Origin: Knoellia sinensis KCTC 19936 | Lineage (GTDB): Bacteria; Actinomycetota; Actinomycetes; Actinomycetales; Dermatophilaceae | Length of the DNA: 64,000 nt | Reading direction: 5' to 3' | NCBI RefSeq assembly: GCF_000768705.1 | Contig: NZ_AVPJ01000002.1 | Coordinates: 299,187 to 363,186 of the forward strand | Program-made: the position numbers and the translations under genes | In this document: positions 43,503 through 52,560 of the stretch, in pieces | Numbering within the stretch: position 1 is the first letter of the stretch | Layout of the letters: the number at the start of each line of letters is the position of its first letter | Notes under the pieces: generated by a model | Told to the model about the DNA's origin: nothing | The model's input: the letters and a program-made list of their open reading frames with translations, nothing else | The model's database searches: none

Positions 43503-43579
43503 CCGACTTTGTGCCCCAATGGGACACGGTCGTCGGCCGAAGGCCTCCGTTCCCGTGTCCCATTGGGGCACAAAGTCGG
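43503..43579. repeat. Family A palindrome between regX3 and the lipoprotein gene
   Basis: Perfect 27-base arms (43503-43529 and 43553-43579) flank a 23-base loop containing CGTCGGCCGAAGGCCTCCGT. That 20-base core is the reverse complement of the loop inside mshD. The element lies between convergent genes. Confidence 0.93.
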
Positions 43580-43659
43580 GTCTGGGCCGGTAGGGGCGAG
43601 CCAAGAGCCCACCGGCGCGGACTGCGCTCGGTGGGCTCACGGCATACGGAAGGTGTGTG

Positions 43660-44199
43660 TCAGTGGCTCGCGCTCGCCGACGGGCTGGCGCTGGGCGTCG
43701 CGGTCGCCGGTCCGGACGAGCCCGGGGGGCGGCTGTCCTCGTAGTAGGCGAGCGAAGGCAGCACCGGCACGGTGAGGATGTTCTGGCCCGTCCCGGCCGT
43801 CGCGACCTGCAGCTGGAGCACGTCGCCCGGGTTGACGCCCACCTTGGGCAGCGTGAGCGGCTCCTCCTCGCCGAGGTTGACGGAGGAGCGGCGGGGAACG
43901 GTCACCTGACCGCCGGGGCCGGCCTCGGTCGCGAAGGCGACCTGGAGGTCCTCGTTGCTCGAGTTGACGAGCTGTCCCACGAGGTTGCCCGCCGCATCCT
44001 TGGCATCGGACACGATCACGAGGCCGCGCACGTCGAGGTCGCCGAAGGTGGCGTTGACGCCATCGGCCGCCTGGTAGGCGTAGTCGGTCTGCATCGGCGA
44101 GAACACGGCGCACCCACCGAGGAGGGTCGAGCCGAGCACGGCGGCGGCAAGCGTCGCGCGCAGGCGGTGGCGGGAGGTCGTCAGGGCAGCGGTCGTCAC
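43660..44199 (-). CDS. Conserved lipoprotein upstream of carD (LpqE-like)
   Basis: The product is about 179 residues with a lipoprotein signal ending in LLGGC (Cys30). A beta-rich domain (DLDVRGLVIVSDAKDAAGNL, VGQLVNSSNEDLQVAF) and a Pro/Ser/Ala tail follow. In mycobacteria lpqE lies next to carD and has a similar size, so LpqE-like is the best label; function is unknown. GTG 44199 is chosen because TACGCT lies seven bases before it and the signal peptide then has normal length. An in-frame start at 44316 is possible. Confidence 0.75.
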   Translation of the reverse strand: MTTAALTTSRHRLRATLAAAVLGSTLLGGCAVFSPMQTDYAYQAADGVNATFGDLDVRGLVIVSDAKDAAGNLVGQLVNSSNEDLQVAFATEAGPGGQVTVPRRSSVNLGEEEPLTLPKVGVNPGDVLQLQVATAGTGQNILTVPVLPSLAYYEDSRPPGSSGPATATPSASPSASASH

Positions 44200-44286
44200 G
44201 GGGGACAGCGTAGCGAGGGTTGCCCGCTCCGGACGTGCGTGGTGCCGAGAATGGGCCATGCGGGGTCGGTCACGTCTCCTCGACAC

Positions 44287-44325
44287 GCATGCAAAGACCT
44301 TTGTGTCAAGCCCCAATTTGCATGC
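44287..44325. promoter_or_regulatory. Inverted repeat upstream of carD
   Basis: GCATGCAAA (44287-44295) and TTTGCATGC (44317-44325) are perfect complements, 30 bases centre to centre, or about three helical turns. The site lies in the gap between the divergent lipoprotein and carD genes and could bind a dimeric regulator. A TAAACT -10-like hexamer (44400-44405) precedes carD. Confidence 0.55.
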
Positions 44326-44432
44326 CTCGCAACGGTTTTCATGGCCCTGACCTGCAGGTATGCCGTCCGCTCCGATTCCGATTGTCGGTTTCGGCGTGTT
44401 AAACTTGAACTCGCGAAAGGGGCAAGTTGCAT

Positions 44433-44915
44433 ATGGTTTTCAAGGTCGGCGAAACGGTCGTGTACCCCCACCATGGGGCCGCGCGCATCGAAGAGATCAA
44501 CAAGCGCACCATCAAGGGCGAGGAGAAGTTGTACCTCAAGCTCAAGGTGGCCCAGGGCGACCTCGTGATTGAGGTTCCTGCCGAGAACTGCGATCTGGTC
44601 GGCGTCCGTGACGTCGTCGACAAGGCCGGCCTCGAGAAGGTGTTCGAGGTGCTGCGCGCCCCGTTCGCCGAGGAGCCGACCAACTGGTCGCGCCGCTTCA
44701 AGGCCAACCTGGAGAAGCTCGCCTCGGGCGACGTCATCAAGGTGGCCGAGGTCGTGCGCGACCTGTGGCGCCGCGACAAGGACCGCGGCCTGTCCGCCGG
44801 TGAGAAGCGCATGCTCTCCAAGGCGCGTCAGATCCTCGTGTCCGAGCTCGCGCTCGCCGAGAAGACGGACGAGGACAAGGCCGAGTCCATCCTGGACGAG
44901 GTTCTCGCGTCCTGA
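44433..44915 (+). CDS. carD: CarD-family RNA polymerase-binding regulator
   Basis: CarD binds RNA polymerase beta and stabilises open complexes, notably at rRNA promoters. The 160-residue protein has the N-terminal RNAP-binding Tudor-like domain ([40 protein letters not shown]). The C-terminal helical DNA-binding domain contains the conserved [13 protein letters not shown]. It has nearly the same length as mycobacterial CarD. ATG 44433 has GAAAGGGG upstream. ispD begins within its stop codon (CTGA). Confidence 0.97.
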   Translation: MVFKVGETVVYPHHGAARIEEINKRTIKGEEKLYLKLKVAQGDLVIEVPAENCDLVGVRDVVDKAGLEKVFEVLRAPFAEEPTNWSRRFKANLEKLASGDVIKVAEVVRDLWRRDKDRGLSAGEKRMLSKARQILVSELALAEKTDEDKAESILDEVLAS

Positions 44916-45598
44916 GCGCTGACCGCGGCAGCGCGGGGGTCATCCTCGTCGCCGCAGGACAGGGCACCAGGCTCGGGGCATCGCAGCCCAAGGCCTTCGT
45001 CCGCGTTGCGGGCACCACGCTCATCGAGCACGCCGTCGCGCGCGCGTTCGAGGCAACCAGCACGGCACAGATCGTCATCGTCGCGCCCGCTTCCCATCTC
45101 GAGGAGGCGGGCGCGCTCGTGTCTGCACACCCGCGGGCGGGTGACGTCACGGTCGTCGCCGGGGGCGCCGAGCGGACCCATTCGGTCGCGGCCGGCCTCG
45201 CTGCGCTGGCTGAGGACGTGGACGTCGTGCTCGTGCACGACGCCGCCCGATGCCTGGCGCCGGGCGAACTCTTCGACCGGTTGGTCGCGGCGGTGCGAGA
45301 CGGTGCAGAGGCGGCCGTCCCCGGGATCGCGGTCACCGACACGATCAAGCAGGTGGACTCGACTGGCCACGTCGTGGCGACCCCGGAGCGTGCCACGCTG
45401 CGGGCCGTCCAGACGCCACAGGCCTTCCGGCGTTCGGTTCTCGTCGCTGCCCACGAGTCCGGGGTCGAGGCAACGGACGATGCGGCGCTCGTCGAGCGAG
45501 TCGGTGGAGCCGTCCTCGTGGTCGAGGGCGACGACCTCGCCTTCAAGGTCACCACGCGAGCCGATCTCGAACGCGCCGCCCGTATTCTCGGCACGTGA
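44912..45598 (+). CDS. ispD: IspD, 2-C-methyl-D-erythritol 4-phosphate cytidylyltransferase (CTG start)
   Basis: IspD activates MEP with CTP in the non-mevalonate isoprenoid pathway. The nucleotide-binding motif AAGQGTRLG lies at residues 14-22 with Lys27 after it, and [12 protein letters not shown] is also conserved. No ATG, GTG or TTG is found in frame before this motif for a long way upstream. The first plain start (GTG 45119) would remove the whole binding site. CTG 44912, overlapping the carD TGA as CTGA, gives a normal 228 residues. The stop overlaps the SDR gene. carD-ispD-ispF order is conserved. Confidence 0.92.
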   Translation: MSADRGSAGVILVAAGQGTRLGASQPKAFVRVAGTTLIEHAVARAFEATSTAQIVIVAPASHLEEAGALVSAHPRAGDVTVVAGGAERTHSVAAGLAALAEDVDVVLVHDAARCLAPGELFDRLVAAVRDGAEAAVPGIAVTDTIKQVDSTGHVVATPERATLRAVQTPQAFRRSVLVAAHESGVEATDDAALVERVGGAVLVVEGDDLAFKVTTRADLERAARILGT

Positions 45599-46395
45599 GC
45601 CAGACACCCGTCGCCCTCGTCACCGGAGGTGGCACCGGCATCGGTGCCGCCGTCGCCCGCCGCTTGGTCGCAGACGGGTATGCCGTGATCGTCGCCGGTC
45701 GTCGGCGCGATCGCCTCGACGCGGTGGTGAGCGAGTTGGGGTCCGCCGCCACGGCCCTCGAACTGAACATCACCGATGCCGAGAGCGTCGTTGCTGGGGT
45801 CGGCGGGTTGCAGCGGCTTGACGTCCTCGTCAACAACGCCGGGGGCGCGATCGGACTGAGCTCTGTCGAGGACGGTGACCTGGCCGAGTGGGAGCAGATG
45901 TATGCGACCAACGTGCTCGGCACCGTCCGGGTCACCCAGGCCGCGTTGCCGCTGCTGCGGCGCTCACCGCTGGCGACGGTCGTCAACATCAGCTCGATTG
46001 CGGGTGAGCGTGTGTACGCCGGTGGCGGTGGCTATGTCGCGGCCAAGCACGGTGAGTCCGTGGTCTCCGAGACACTGCGCCTCGAGCTCAACGGGGAGCA
46101 CGTGCGGGTCATCGACATCCGCCCCGGCATGGTCCACACCGAGGAGTTCTCCCTGACGCGACTGCACGGCGACCAGGCCGCGGCCGAAAAGGTCTACGAC
46201 GGGGTCGACCGCCCGCTCGTCGCGGACGACGTCGCCGCATGTGTGGCCTTCGCCGTGGGGCTGCCTCAGCACGTCAACGTCGACACCCTCGTGGTCAAAC
46301 CGGTCGCCCAGGCCTCGCCGCAGCTGTTGCACCGCGGCCCCATCGACTGGAAAGACGCAGACGGGAAAGACGCAGACGCGAAGGGCGACGCCTGA
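45595..46395 (+). CDS. Short-chain dehydrogenase/reductase
   Basis: The 266-residue protein has the SDR pattern: cofactor motif [13 protein letters not shown], a serine in VVNISSIAG and the YVAAK catalytic pair. The sequence [20 protein letters not shown] near the end, followed by a charged Lys/Asp tail, is unusual. The gene sits between ispD and ispF with overlaps at both ends (GTGA, then TGATG). That implies co-translation with the MEP pathway, but its substrate is unknown. Confidence 0.88.
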   Translation: MSQTPVALVTGGGTGIGAAVARRLVADGYAVIVAGRRRDRLDAVVSELGSAATALELNITDAESVVAGVGGLQRLDVLVNNAGGAIGLSSVEDGDLAEWEQMYATNVLGTVRVTQAALPLLRRSPLATVVNISSIAGERVYAGGGGYVAAKHGESVVSETLRLELNGEHVRVIDIRPGMVHTEEFSLTRLHGDQAAAEKVYDGVDRPLVADDVAACVAFAVGLPQHVNVDTLVVKPVAQASPQLLHRGPIDWKDADGKDADAKGDA

Positions 46396-46889
46396 TGACG
46401 CGAGGACCGTTGCCGCGCACTGGCATTGGGGTCGACGTCCACGCCCTCGCGCCCGAGGGATCGGATCGCGAACTGTGGGTCGCAGGTCTGCTGTGGCCGG
46501 GGGAGCGCGGACTCGATGGCCACTCGGACGCCGACGTCGCTGCGCATGCCGCCTGCGACGCACTGTTCTCGGCTGCCGGGATCGGTGATCTCGGGCAGCA
46601 CTTCGGAACGGGCCGTCCCGAGTTCGCCGGGGCGTCGGGCGTCACCCTCCTCGCCGAGGCGGCTCGGCTCGTCCGCGAGGCGGGCTTCGACATCGGGAAC
46701 GTTGCGGTGCAGGTCGTCGGCAACCGTCCCAAGGTGGGGTCGCGACGCGGCGAGGCTGAGCGGGCCCTGTCCGATGCGGTCGGCGCCCCGGTGTCGGTCA
46801 GTGGGACCACGACAGACGGGCTCGGGCTCACGGGCCGTGGGGAGGGCGTCGCCGCCATCGCGACAGCCCTCGTCATCGCTCGCACCTAA
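46395..46889 (+). CDS. ispF: IspF, 2-C-methyl-D-erythritol 2,4-cyclodiphosphate synthase
   Basis: IspF closes the cyclic diphosphate ring in the MEP pathway. The 164-residue product shows metal ligands Asp14 and His16 in GVDVHAL and His51 after [10 protein letters not shown]. The nucleotide-binding [14 protein letters not shown] is near the end. ATG 46395 overlaps the SDR stop by one base. A long hairpin follows and probably ends the carD-ispD-SDR-ispF transcript. Confidence 0.95.
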   Translation: MTRGPLPRTGIGVDVHALAPEGSDRELWVAGLLWPGERGLDGHSDADVAAHAACDALFSAAGIGDLGQHFGTGRPEFAGASGVTLLAEAARLVREAGFDIGNVAVQVVGNRPKVGSRRGEAERALSDAVGAPVSVSGTTTDGLGLTGRGEGVAAIATALVIART

Positions 46890-46897
46890 GACCCCCG

Positions 46898-46969
46898 CTT
46901 CACCCCGACCTACCGGGCCGGAAGGGTGGTGATCATGGCACTTACGCGGCCCGGTAGGCCGGGGTGAAG
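46898..46969 (+). terminator. Long hairpin after ispF
   Basis: 22-base arms (CTTCACCCCGACCTACCGGG at the left edge) at 46898-46919 and 46948-46969 match with one mismatch around a 28-base loop. It begins eight bases after the ispF stop. No T tract is present. Its size is like that of the dispersed palindromes, but I found no second copy. Confidence 0.75.
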
Positions 46970-46980
46970 GCCCCCACGCG

Positions 46981-47024
46981 ACGTCAGCGTGAACGGCTCC
47001 TCCAACAACCCTTGACGCTGACGT
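46981..47024. repeat. Family C palindrome, copy 3
   Basis: ACGTCAGCGT (46981-46990) pairs with 47015-47024. The inner GAACGGCTCCT and the flanking TTGCGG are shared with copy 2. It follows the ispF hairpin and precedes the mycothiol dehydrogenase gene. Confidence 0.8.
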
Positions 47025-47148
47025 TGCGGGAGGGGCTCGCGGTGCGCGTGGGAAGCGTGAATTCGGCGGTGCGAGTAGCCTCCAAGGGAGACCACGACAC
47101 TCAGTCGGCCGGCATACGTGCTGGTCGGGGACATGGGAGGTATCCACA

Positions 47149-48237
47149 GTGCCGCAAACGGTCAGGGGAGTCATCGCTCGCGCCAAGGGTGCGGACGTTG
47201 AGGTGGTCGACATCGTCGTTCCAGACCCGGGTCCCGGCGAGGCAGTCGTCCAGGTGCAGTCGTGCGGCGTCTGCCACACCGACCTGCACTACCGCGAGGG
47301 CGGGATCAACGACGAGTTCCCGTTCCTGCTCGGCCACGAGGCCGCGGGGGTCGTCGAGGCCGTGGGCGAGGGAGTCACGGAGGTCGCCCCCGGGGACTTC
47401 GTGATCCTCAACTGGCGTGCCGTCTGCGGGCAGTGCCGGGCCTGCCTCAAGGGCAAGCCGTGGTACTGCTTCAACACCCACAACGCGACCCAGAAGATGA
47501 CGCTGGCGGAGGACGGGACCGAGCTCAGCCCGGCCCTCGGGATCGGCGCGTTCATCGAGAAGACGCTGGTCGCGGCGGGGCAGTGCACCAAGGTCGACGC
47601 CGACGCGGACGCCGCCGCGGTGGGCCTGCTCGGTTGCGGCGTCATGGCCGGATTCGGGGCCGCGGTCAACACCGGTGGAGTCACACGTGGCGACTCGGTC
47701 GCCGTCATCGGTTGCGGCGGCGTCGGCAATGCCGCGATCGCGGGGGCACGCACGGCAGGCGCCACGACGCTCATCGCCGTCGATGTCGACCCACGGAAAC
47801 TCGAGCGAGCCACGGAGTTCGGCGCCACCCACACGATCAACGGCTCGAGCGAGGACGTCGTCGAGCGGATCCGCGAACTCACCGGCGGCTTCGGTGCCGA
47901 CGTCGTCATCGAGGCGGTGGGGCGCCCCGAGACCTACGAGCAGGCGTTCTATGCGCGCGACCTCGCCGGGACCGTCGTCCTCGTCGGGGTGCCGACGCCC
48001 GACCAACAGGTCACCCTCCCCATGATCGAGATCTTCGGGCGTGGGGGAGCGCTCAAGTCGAGCTGGTACGGCGACTGCCTCCCCAGCCGTGACTTCCCGA
48101 TGCTCGTCGATCTCTATCGGCAGGGCCGCTTCGACCTCGACGGGTTCGTGTCCGAGCGCATCAAGCTCGTCGATGTCGAGGCCGCGTTCGAGAAGATGGA
48201 GCGCGGCGACGTGCTCCGCTCGGTGGTGATCCTGTGA
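47149..48237 (+). CDS. S-(hydroxymethyl)mycothiol dehydrogenase-type zinc alcohol dehydrogenase
   Basis: The 362-residue zinc dehydrogenase matches the mycothiol-dependent formaldehyde dehydrogenase group (Rv2259-like). These oxidise formaldehyde bound to mycothiol. Catalytic zinc ligands are likely Cys39 in SCGVCHTD and His63 in LGHEAAG. The structural zinc site is Cys93, Cys96, Cys99 and Cys107. A nucleotide motif [16 protein letters not shown] follows. GTG 47149 has GGGAGGT upstream. It overlaps the MBL hydrolase gene, the same pair as Rv2259-Rv2260. A plain alcohol dehydrogenase is the alternative. Confidence 0.9.
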   Translation: MPQTVRGVIARAKGADVEVVDIVVPDPGPGEAVVQVQSCGVCHTDLHYREGGINDEFPFLLGHEAAGVVEAVGEGVTEVAPGDFVILNWRAVCGQCRACLKGKPWYCFNTHNATQKMTLAEDGTELSPALGIGAFIEKTLVAAGQCTKVDADADAAAVGLLGCGVMAGFGAAVNTGGVTRGDSVAVIGCGGVGNAAIAGARTAGATTLIAVDVDPRKLERATEFGATHTINGSSEDVVERIRELTGGFGADVVIEAVGRPETYEQAFYARDLAGTVVLVGVPTPDQQVTLPMIEIFGRGGALKSSWYGDCLPSRDFPMLVDLYRQGRFDLDGFVSERIKLVDVEAAFEKMERGDVLRSVVIL

Positions 48238-48911
48238 CCGTCCAACAGACTGGAGACGGTATGCCGTCCATCGCACCTTCCCGAGATGGCGTCCGCGTCG
48301 ACCGGGTGGTCACGTCAGGAACCTTCGAGCTCGACGGAGGCTCCTGGGAGGTCGACAACAACGTCTGGATCATCGGGGACGACCGCGAGTGCATCGTGAT
48401 CGACGCCGCGCACGACGCCGACGCCATCCTGAGTGCGGTGGGACGGCGCAAGGTCCGTGCCATCCTGCTCACCCACGCCCACAACGACCACGTCAACGTC
48501 GCTGCCGAACTCGCCGAAGCGACGGGCGCGCCGACCCATCTCCACCCCGAGGGCCGCGTGGTCTGGGCGCTCAGCCAGGACGGGGCGCCGGACGCGGTCC
48601 TGACGGACGGGCAGGAGTTCCACGTCGGCGACATCGTGGTCCGGGTGCTGCACACCCCCGGGCATGCACCCGGGGCCTGCTGCTTCCACGTCCCCTCGAT
48701 GCACGTCATCTTCACGGGAGACACCTTGTTCTCGGGAGGGCCGGGGGCCACAGGTCGATCGTTCAGCGACTTCGACCAGATCATCGGCTCGATCCGGGAC
48801 CGACTCCTCACCCTGCCGTCGGGGACGCGGGTGCTGACCGGCCATGGGGATCCCACGACGATCGGTGACGAAGCGCCTCACCTCGAGGAGTGGATCGCCC
48901 GCGGCCACTGA
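48234..48911 (+). CDS. MBL-fold metallo-hydrolase (Rv2260-like)
   Basis: The 225-residue protein has the metallo-beta-lactamase motif THAHNDH (His81, His83, Asp85, His86). Later metal ligands lie in [19 protein letters not shown] and TGHGDPT. This is the glyoxalase II-like layout. Overlap with the mycothiol dehydrogenase suggests it hydrolyses the thioester that enzyme produces (S-formylmycothiol). That is inferred from the glutathione pathway. GTG 48234 overlaps the upstream stop. Confidence 0.9.
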   Translation: MTVQQTGDGMPSIAPSRDGVRVDRVVTSGTFELDGGSWEVDNNVWIIGDDRECIVIDAAHDADAILSAVGRRKVRAILLTHAHNDHVNVAAELAEATGAPTHLHPEGRVVWALSQDGAPDAVLTDGQEFHVGDIVVRVLHTPGHAPGACCFHVPSMHVIFTGDTLFSGGPGATGRSFSDFDQIIGSIRDRLLTLPSGTRVLTGHGDPTTIGDEAPHLEEWIARGH

Positions 48912-48915
48912 TCAG

Positions 48916-49000
48916 CCCCAACTTTCCCGCCCCATGAGGGCACATTCGGGGTCCGGAGGGTTCGTCACCCTCCGGACCCCTCATCTTCCCTCCGGCGGGA
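48916..49000. repeat. Family B repeat, copy 2, with a strong hairpin
   Basis: It shares its head and tail with 22886-22969. The middle carries perfect 13-base arms (GGGGTCCGGAGGG at 48948-48960 and its complement at 48968-48980) with a 7-base loop. It starts five bases after the MBL gene and probably terminates it. Confidence 0.8.
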
Positions 49001-49073
49001 GAGATGGAGTGGGCACGACGACGGTATGCCGCATGGTCAGGGACAGGGACCGTGCGCCGGTACCCTTGTGCGG

Positions 49074-50507
49074 GTGACTCTCAGACTGTTCGACTCCCAG
49101 TCGCGTGAACTGCGCGACTTCGTCCCACTGCAACCTGGTCGGGTCGGGATCTACATCTGTGGACTCACCACCCAGGCCCCGCCCCACATCGGCCACGTCC
49201 GCTTCGCCGTCGCCTTCGACGTGCTGCGCCGCTGGCTCGTCCGTGGCCACGGCCTTGACGTGACGCTGGTCCGCAACGTCACCGACCTCGACGACAAGAT
49301 CCTGCGCAAGTCCGCCGAGTCCGGCGAGGACTGGTTCGCGCTGTCCTACCGCAACGAGGTCGCGACGGCCGACGCGCTGCGCCTCCTCGGAGTCCTGCCA
49401 CCGACCTACGAACCCCGCGCCATGGGCCACATCACCGAGATGGTCGAGCTCATGCAGACCCTCGTCGAGCGTGGCCACGCCTATCCGGCGGAAGACGGCT
49501 CGGGTGACGTCTACTTCGACGTCCGGTCGTGGCCGGCATACGGAGAAGTGACGAACCAGAAGATCGACGACATGGCCGCGGCAGAGGACGCCGATCCGCG
49601 CGGCAAGCGCGACCCGCGCGACTTCGCCCTCTGGAAGGGACACAAGGAGGGCGAGCCCGAGTCGGTGAGCTGGCCGACCCCGTGGGGTCGCGGCCGCCCC
49701 GGCTGGCACCTCGAGTGCTCGGCGATGGCGCGCAAGTACCTCGGCGACGCGTTCGACATCCACGGTGGCGGCGTCGACCTGCGCTTCCCCCACCACGAGA
49801 ACGAGCAGGCCCAGTCGCGTGCGGCGGGCCTTCCGTTCACGTCGCTCTGGATGCACAACGCGTGGGTCACCACAGGCGGCGAGAAGATGAGCAAGTCGCT
49901 GGGCAACAGCCTGCTCATCCACGAGGTCACCAAGCATGCGCGACCCCTTGCGGTCCGCTACTACCTCACGGCCGCGCACTACCGGTCCATGATCGAGTTC
50001 CACGAGGGCTCGCTGGCCGAGGCCGAAGCCGCGGTGGACCGCATCGAGGGCTTCCTGCGTCGCGCACTGGGTTCCGCCGGTGCCGTCACTCCGAGCGGCG
50101 ACGAGAAGCTGCCCGACGACTTCATCGAGGCCATGGACGACGACCTCGGCGTCTCCGGGGCTCTCGCGGCCGTGCACGAGACCGTGACTCGCGGCAACAC
50201 CGCCCTCGACGAAGGCGAGAACGACCATGCCCGCGAGCTCGCGACCCTGGTTGTCGCCATGACCGACATCCTCGGCGTGAACCCGCTTGACCCGGCCTGG
50301 TCGAGCGGTGACAGCTCCAACGGAGACGCGCAGTCCGCTCTCGATGCCTTGGTCCAGGACCGACTCGCGGCTCGCACCGCGGCCCGCTCTGCGCGTGACT
50401 GGGCCACCTCCGACGCGATCCGCGACCAGCTCGCCGCGGCCGGAATCACGATCGAGGACACCCCGACCGGCGCCCGCTGGTCGTTGACCCGTGGACGAGA
50501 GAAGTAG
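49074..50507 (+). CDS. cysS: Cysteinyl-tRNA synthetase
   Basis: The 477-residue class I synthetase charges tRNA-Cys. The zinc cysteine is Cys29 in [17 protein letters not shown], which also carries HIGH. The KMSKS loop lies near residue 271. The middle has [20 protein letters not shown]. Its CG-T-Q--PHIGH start matches actinobacterial CysS and differs from the mycothiol ligase MshC (CGITPYDATHLGH type). GTG 49074 lies seven bases after TACCCT, so the upstream in-frame ATG was rejected. rlmB follows, as in Rv3580c-Rv3579c. Confidence 0.95.
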   Translation: MTLRLFDSQSRELRDFVPLQPGRVGIYICGLTTQAPPHIGHVRFAVAFDVLRRWLVRGHGLDVTLVRNVTDLDDKILRKSAESGEDWFALSYRNEVATADALRLLGVLPPTYEPRAMGHITEMVELMQTLVERGHAYPAEDGSGDVYFDVRSWPAYGEVTNQKIDDMAAAEDADPRGKRDPRDFALWKGHKEGEPESVSWPTPWGRGRPGWHLECSAMARKYLGDAFDIHGGGVDLRFPHHENEQAQSRAAGLPFTSLWMHNAWVTTGGEKMSKSLGNSLLIHEVTKHARPLAVRYYLTAAHYRSMIEFHEGSLAEAEAAVDRIEGFLRRALGSAGAVTPSGDEKLPDDFIEAMDDDLGVSGALAAVHETVTRGNTALDEGENDHARELATLVVAMTDILGVNPLDPAWSSGDSSNGDAQSALDALVQDRLAARTAARSARDWATSDAIRDQLAAAGITIEDTPTGARWSLTRGREK

Positions 50508-50511
50508 AGCC

Positions 50512-51462
50512 ATGGCCGGCAACAGCCAACGACGTGGAGCCATCCGCAAGGGCGGCAAGAAGGCGCCGACCGTCGGGTCGGGTGGACAGCGGCGCCGAGG
50601 ACTCGAGGGCAAGGGGCCCACGCCTCGCGCCGAGGACCGGCCCTACCACAAGGCCCACAAGGTCCAGAAGGCCTCCGAGCGCCGAAGCGGTGGCGGGCGT
50701 CCGAGCGGTGGTCGCAAGGCCAAGGCGTCGAGCGAGGTCGTCGCAGGGCGCAACTCCGTGCTCGAGGCGCTGCGCACCGACGTGCCCGCGGCGACGATGT
50801 ATGTCGCCGGTCGCATCGATAGCGACGACCGCGTGCGCGAGGCGCTCAAGATCGCGACCGAGCGCAACATCCCGATCCTCGAGACCCCCCGGGGTGAGCT
50901 CGATCGGCTGACCGACGGTGCGGTCCACCAGGGTCTGGCGCTGCAGGTGCCGCCCTATGAGTACGCCCACCCGAGCGACCTCATCGATCCCGAGACCCCG
51001 GGCATCCCGCTCGTCGTCGCGCTCGACGGCATCACCGACCCCCGCAACCTCGGCGCAATCGTCCGCTCCGTGGCGGCGTTCGGGGGCCACGGCGTCGTCG
51101 TGCCTGCCCGCCGCTCGGTCGGCATGACGGCATCGGCGTGGAAGACGTCGGCCGGCGCGGCGGCCCGCATCCCCGTTGCCCAGGCCACCAACCTCACGCG
51201 AACGCTCGAGGACTACCGCAAGGCCGGCTTCTTCGTCGTCGGCCTCGACATGGACGGTGACGTCGAGTTGCCCGACCTCGAACTGGCCGACGAGCCACTC
51301 GTCGTCGTCGTTGGATCCGAGGGCAAGGGCCTCTCGCGCCTCGTCCGTGAGACCTGCGACCAGATCGTCTCGGTGCCGATGTCGTCGGCCGTCGAATCGC
51401 TCAACGCCGGCATCGCGACCGGCGTGACGCTCTATGAGGTTGCCCGGCGTCGTCGTCGCTGA
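50512..51462 (+). CDS. rlmB: TrmH/SpoU-family rRNA 2'-O-methyltransferase
   Basis: The 316-residue protein has a basic, low-complexity N-terminus of about 75 residues. A substrate-binding domain ([20 protein letters not shown]) comes next. The SPOUT methyltransferase domain has the three SpoU motifs ([50 protein letters not shown]). RlmB modifies a guanosine in 23S rRNA; exact target is inferred. It lies four bases after cysS. Confidence 0.93.
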   Translation: MAGNSQRRGAIRKGGKKAPTVGSGGQRRRGLEGKGPTPRAEDRPYHKAHKVQKASERRSGGGRPSGGRKAKASSEVVAGRNSVLEALRTDVPAATMYVAGRIDSDDRVREALKIATERNIPILETPRGELDRLTDGAVHQGLALQVPPYEYAHPSDLIDPETPGIPLVVALDGITDPRNLGAIVRSVAAFGGHGVVVPARRSVGMTASAWKTSAGAAARIPVAQATNLTRTLEDYRKAGFFVVGLDMDGDVELPDLELADEPLVVVVGSEGKGLSRLVRETCDQIVSVPMSSAVESLNAGIATGVTLYEVARRRRR

Positions 51463-51613
51463 ACCGCATCCCGTATGCCGTCCGCACCAGTCCCGCAAAC
51501 ATCCGAGCCTCTCGCTCCGGCGCCACGTGACCTGTGCCACGATGTGCGGCAGTCGGGGAAAACCGACCCCGGGGGAAGCACCCCCACAGTCGTCACAGTG
51601 AGAGGGACCAAGA

Positions 51614-52018
51614 ATGTCTGACTACGGAAGCACCCCGCCGCCCCCGCCCCCCGGCGGCGGCTCGACGCCTCCGCCCCCGCCGTCCGGTGGTGGCTACGAC
51701 GGCGGCGCCTACGGTGCTCCGCCGCCGTCCGCTGGTGGCTACGGTGGCGTGCCCGCCGGCCCGCCCCCGCCCAACAACCTCGTCCTCGCGATCGTCAGCC
51801 TGCTCTGCTGCTGGCCGCTCGGCATCCCTGCCGTCGTGTTCGCTGCCCAGGTCAATGGCAAGTGGAACGGTGGTGACCAGGCCGGTGCCCTCGAGTCGGC
51901 GGCCAAGGCCAAGAAGTTCGCGATCATCGCCCTGGTCCTCGGCATCATCGGCACGCTGATCTACATCGCGCTCTTCGCCTTCGGCGCCATGAACGCGGAC
52001 ACGACGACGGGTCTCTGA
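51614..52018 (+). CDS. CD225/dispanin-like membrane protein with Pro/Gly-rich tail
   Basis: The 134-residue protein starts with a Pro/Gly/Tyr-rich tail of about 52 residues. Two membrane helices follow, with the dispanin pattern NNLVLAIVSLLCCWPLGIPA and VFAAQVNGKW. Lys-rich AAKAKKF precedes the second helix. Bacterial members are uncharacterised. ATG 51614 has GAGAGGGACC upstream. The DUF2752 gene starts 12 bases later, so the two may be co-expressed. Confidence 0.85.
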   Translation: MSDYGSTPPPPPPGGGSTPPPPPSGGGYDGGAYGAPPPSAGGYGGVPAGPPPPNNLVLAIVSLLCCWPLGIPAVVFAAQVNGKWNGGDQAGALESAAKAKKFAIIALVLGIIGTLIYIALFAFGAMNADTTTGL

Positions 52019-52029
52019 TCCAGACGACC

Positions 52030-52470
52030 GTGACACAGCTGCCGACGCCCCCGCTCACCGACCCGTCGGTCGGGCGGGGGCGTCGCATGCTGTGGCCTGC
52101 CGTCGCGGCGGCGGGCGCTGCGGGCTTCGCGCTCGTGGCGCACGTGCTCAACCCCTATGAGGGGGGCAACTACCCGACCTGCCCGTGGCTGGCGCTCACG
52201 GGGACGTACTGCCCGGGCTGTGGCACATTGCGCGCCACCCACTCGCTCACCGAGGGCAACGTGGTCGAGGCGCTGCAGCGCAACCCACTCACGGTGGCGG
52301 CGTTCGTCCTCATGACCCTGGGCTTCATCCGGTGGGCCCGCCGCCAGTGGCGCGGGGAGCAGCGCATGACGGCTGCACCGGCGTGGCTGCTCTATGGGCT
52401 GTTCTGGGTCATCATGGCGTTCTGGATCGGCCGGAACATTCCGGGCTGGACCTGGCTCTCACCCGTCTGA
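52030..52470 (+). CDS. DUF2752 membrane protein
   Basis: The 146-residue protein has about three hydrophobic segments and the signature CPWLALTGTYCPGCGTLRAT near residues 57-76. This motif defines DUF2752, a widespread family without known function that often occurs beside small membrane proteins such as the upstream dispanin-like gene. GTG 52030 is the start; no clear ribosome site is seen. Confidence 0.88.
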   Translation: MTQLPTPPLTDPSVGRGRRMLWPAVAAAGAAGFALVAHVLNPYEGGNYPTCPWLALTGTYCPGCGTLRATHSLTEGNVVEALQRNPLTVAAFVLMTLGFIRWARRQWRGEQRMTAAPAWLLYGLFWVIMAFWIGRNIPGWTWLSPV

Positions 52471-52484
52471 GCCAGCTACACCTG

Positions 52485-52551
52485 CCGACTTATTGCCCGA
52501 TTGGGACGCTCCTCGCTGGGCTCGTCGCGTCCCAATCGGGCAATAAGTCGG
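52485..52551. repeat. Family A palindrome (TTATTGCCC type) between convergent genes
   Basis: Perfect 25-base arms (52485-52509 and 52527-52551) share CCGACTTATTGCCCG with the copy at 3028-3096 and ATTGGGAC with the TTTGTGCCC copies. That links the two subtypes. It lies between the DUF2752 gene and the RDD gene. Confidence 0.9.
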
Positions 52552-52560
52552 TGATGCGGG

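Noticed and set aside
45119..45598. A short ispD starting at GTG 45119
   Set aside because: It would remove the AAGQGTRLG binding loop, which is present and intact just upstream in the same frame.
49074..50507. MshC (mycothiol ligase), a CysS paralogue
   Set aside because: The motif near the N-terminus is [13 protein letters not shown] and KMSKS is present, as in CysS. MshC has a CGITPYDATHLGH-type motif.
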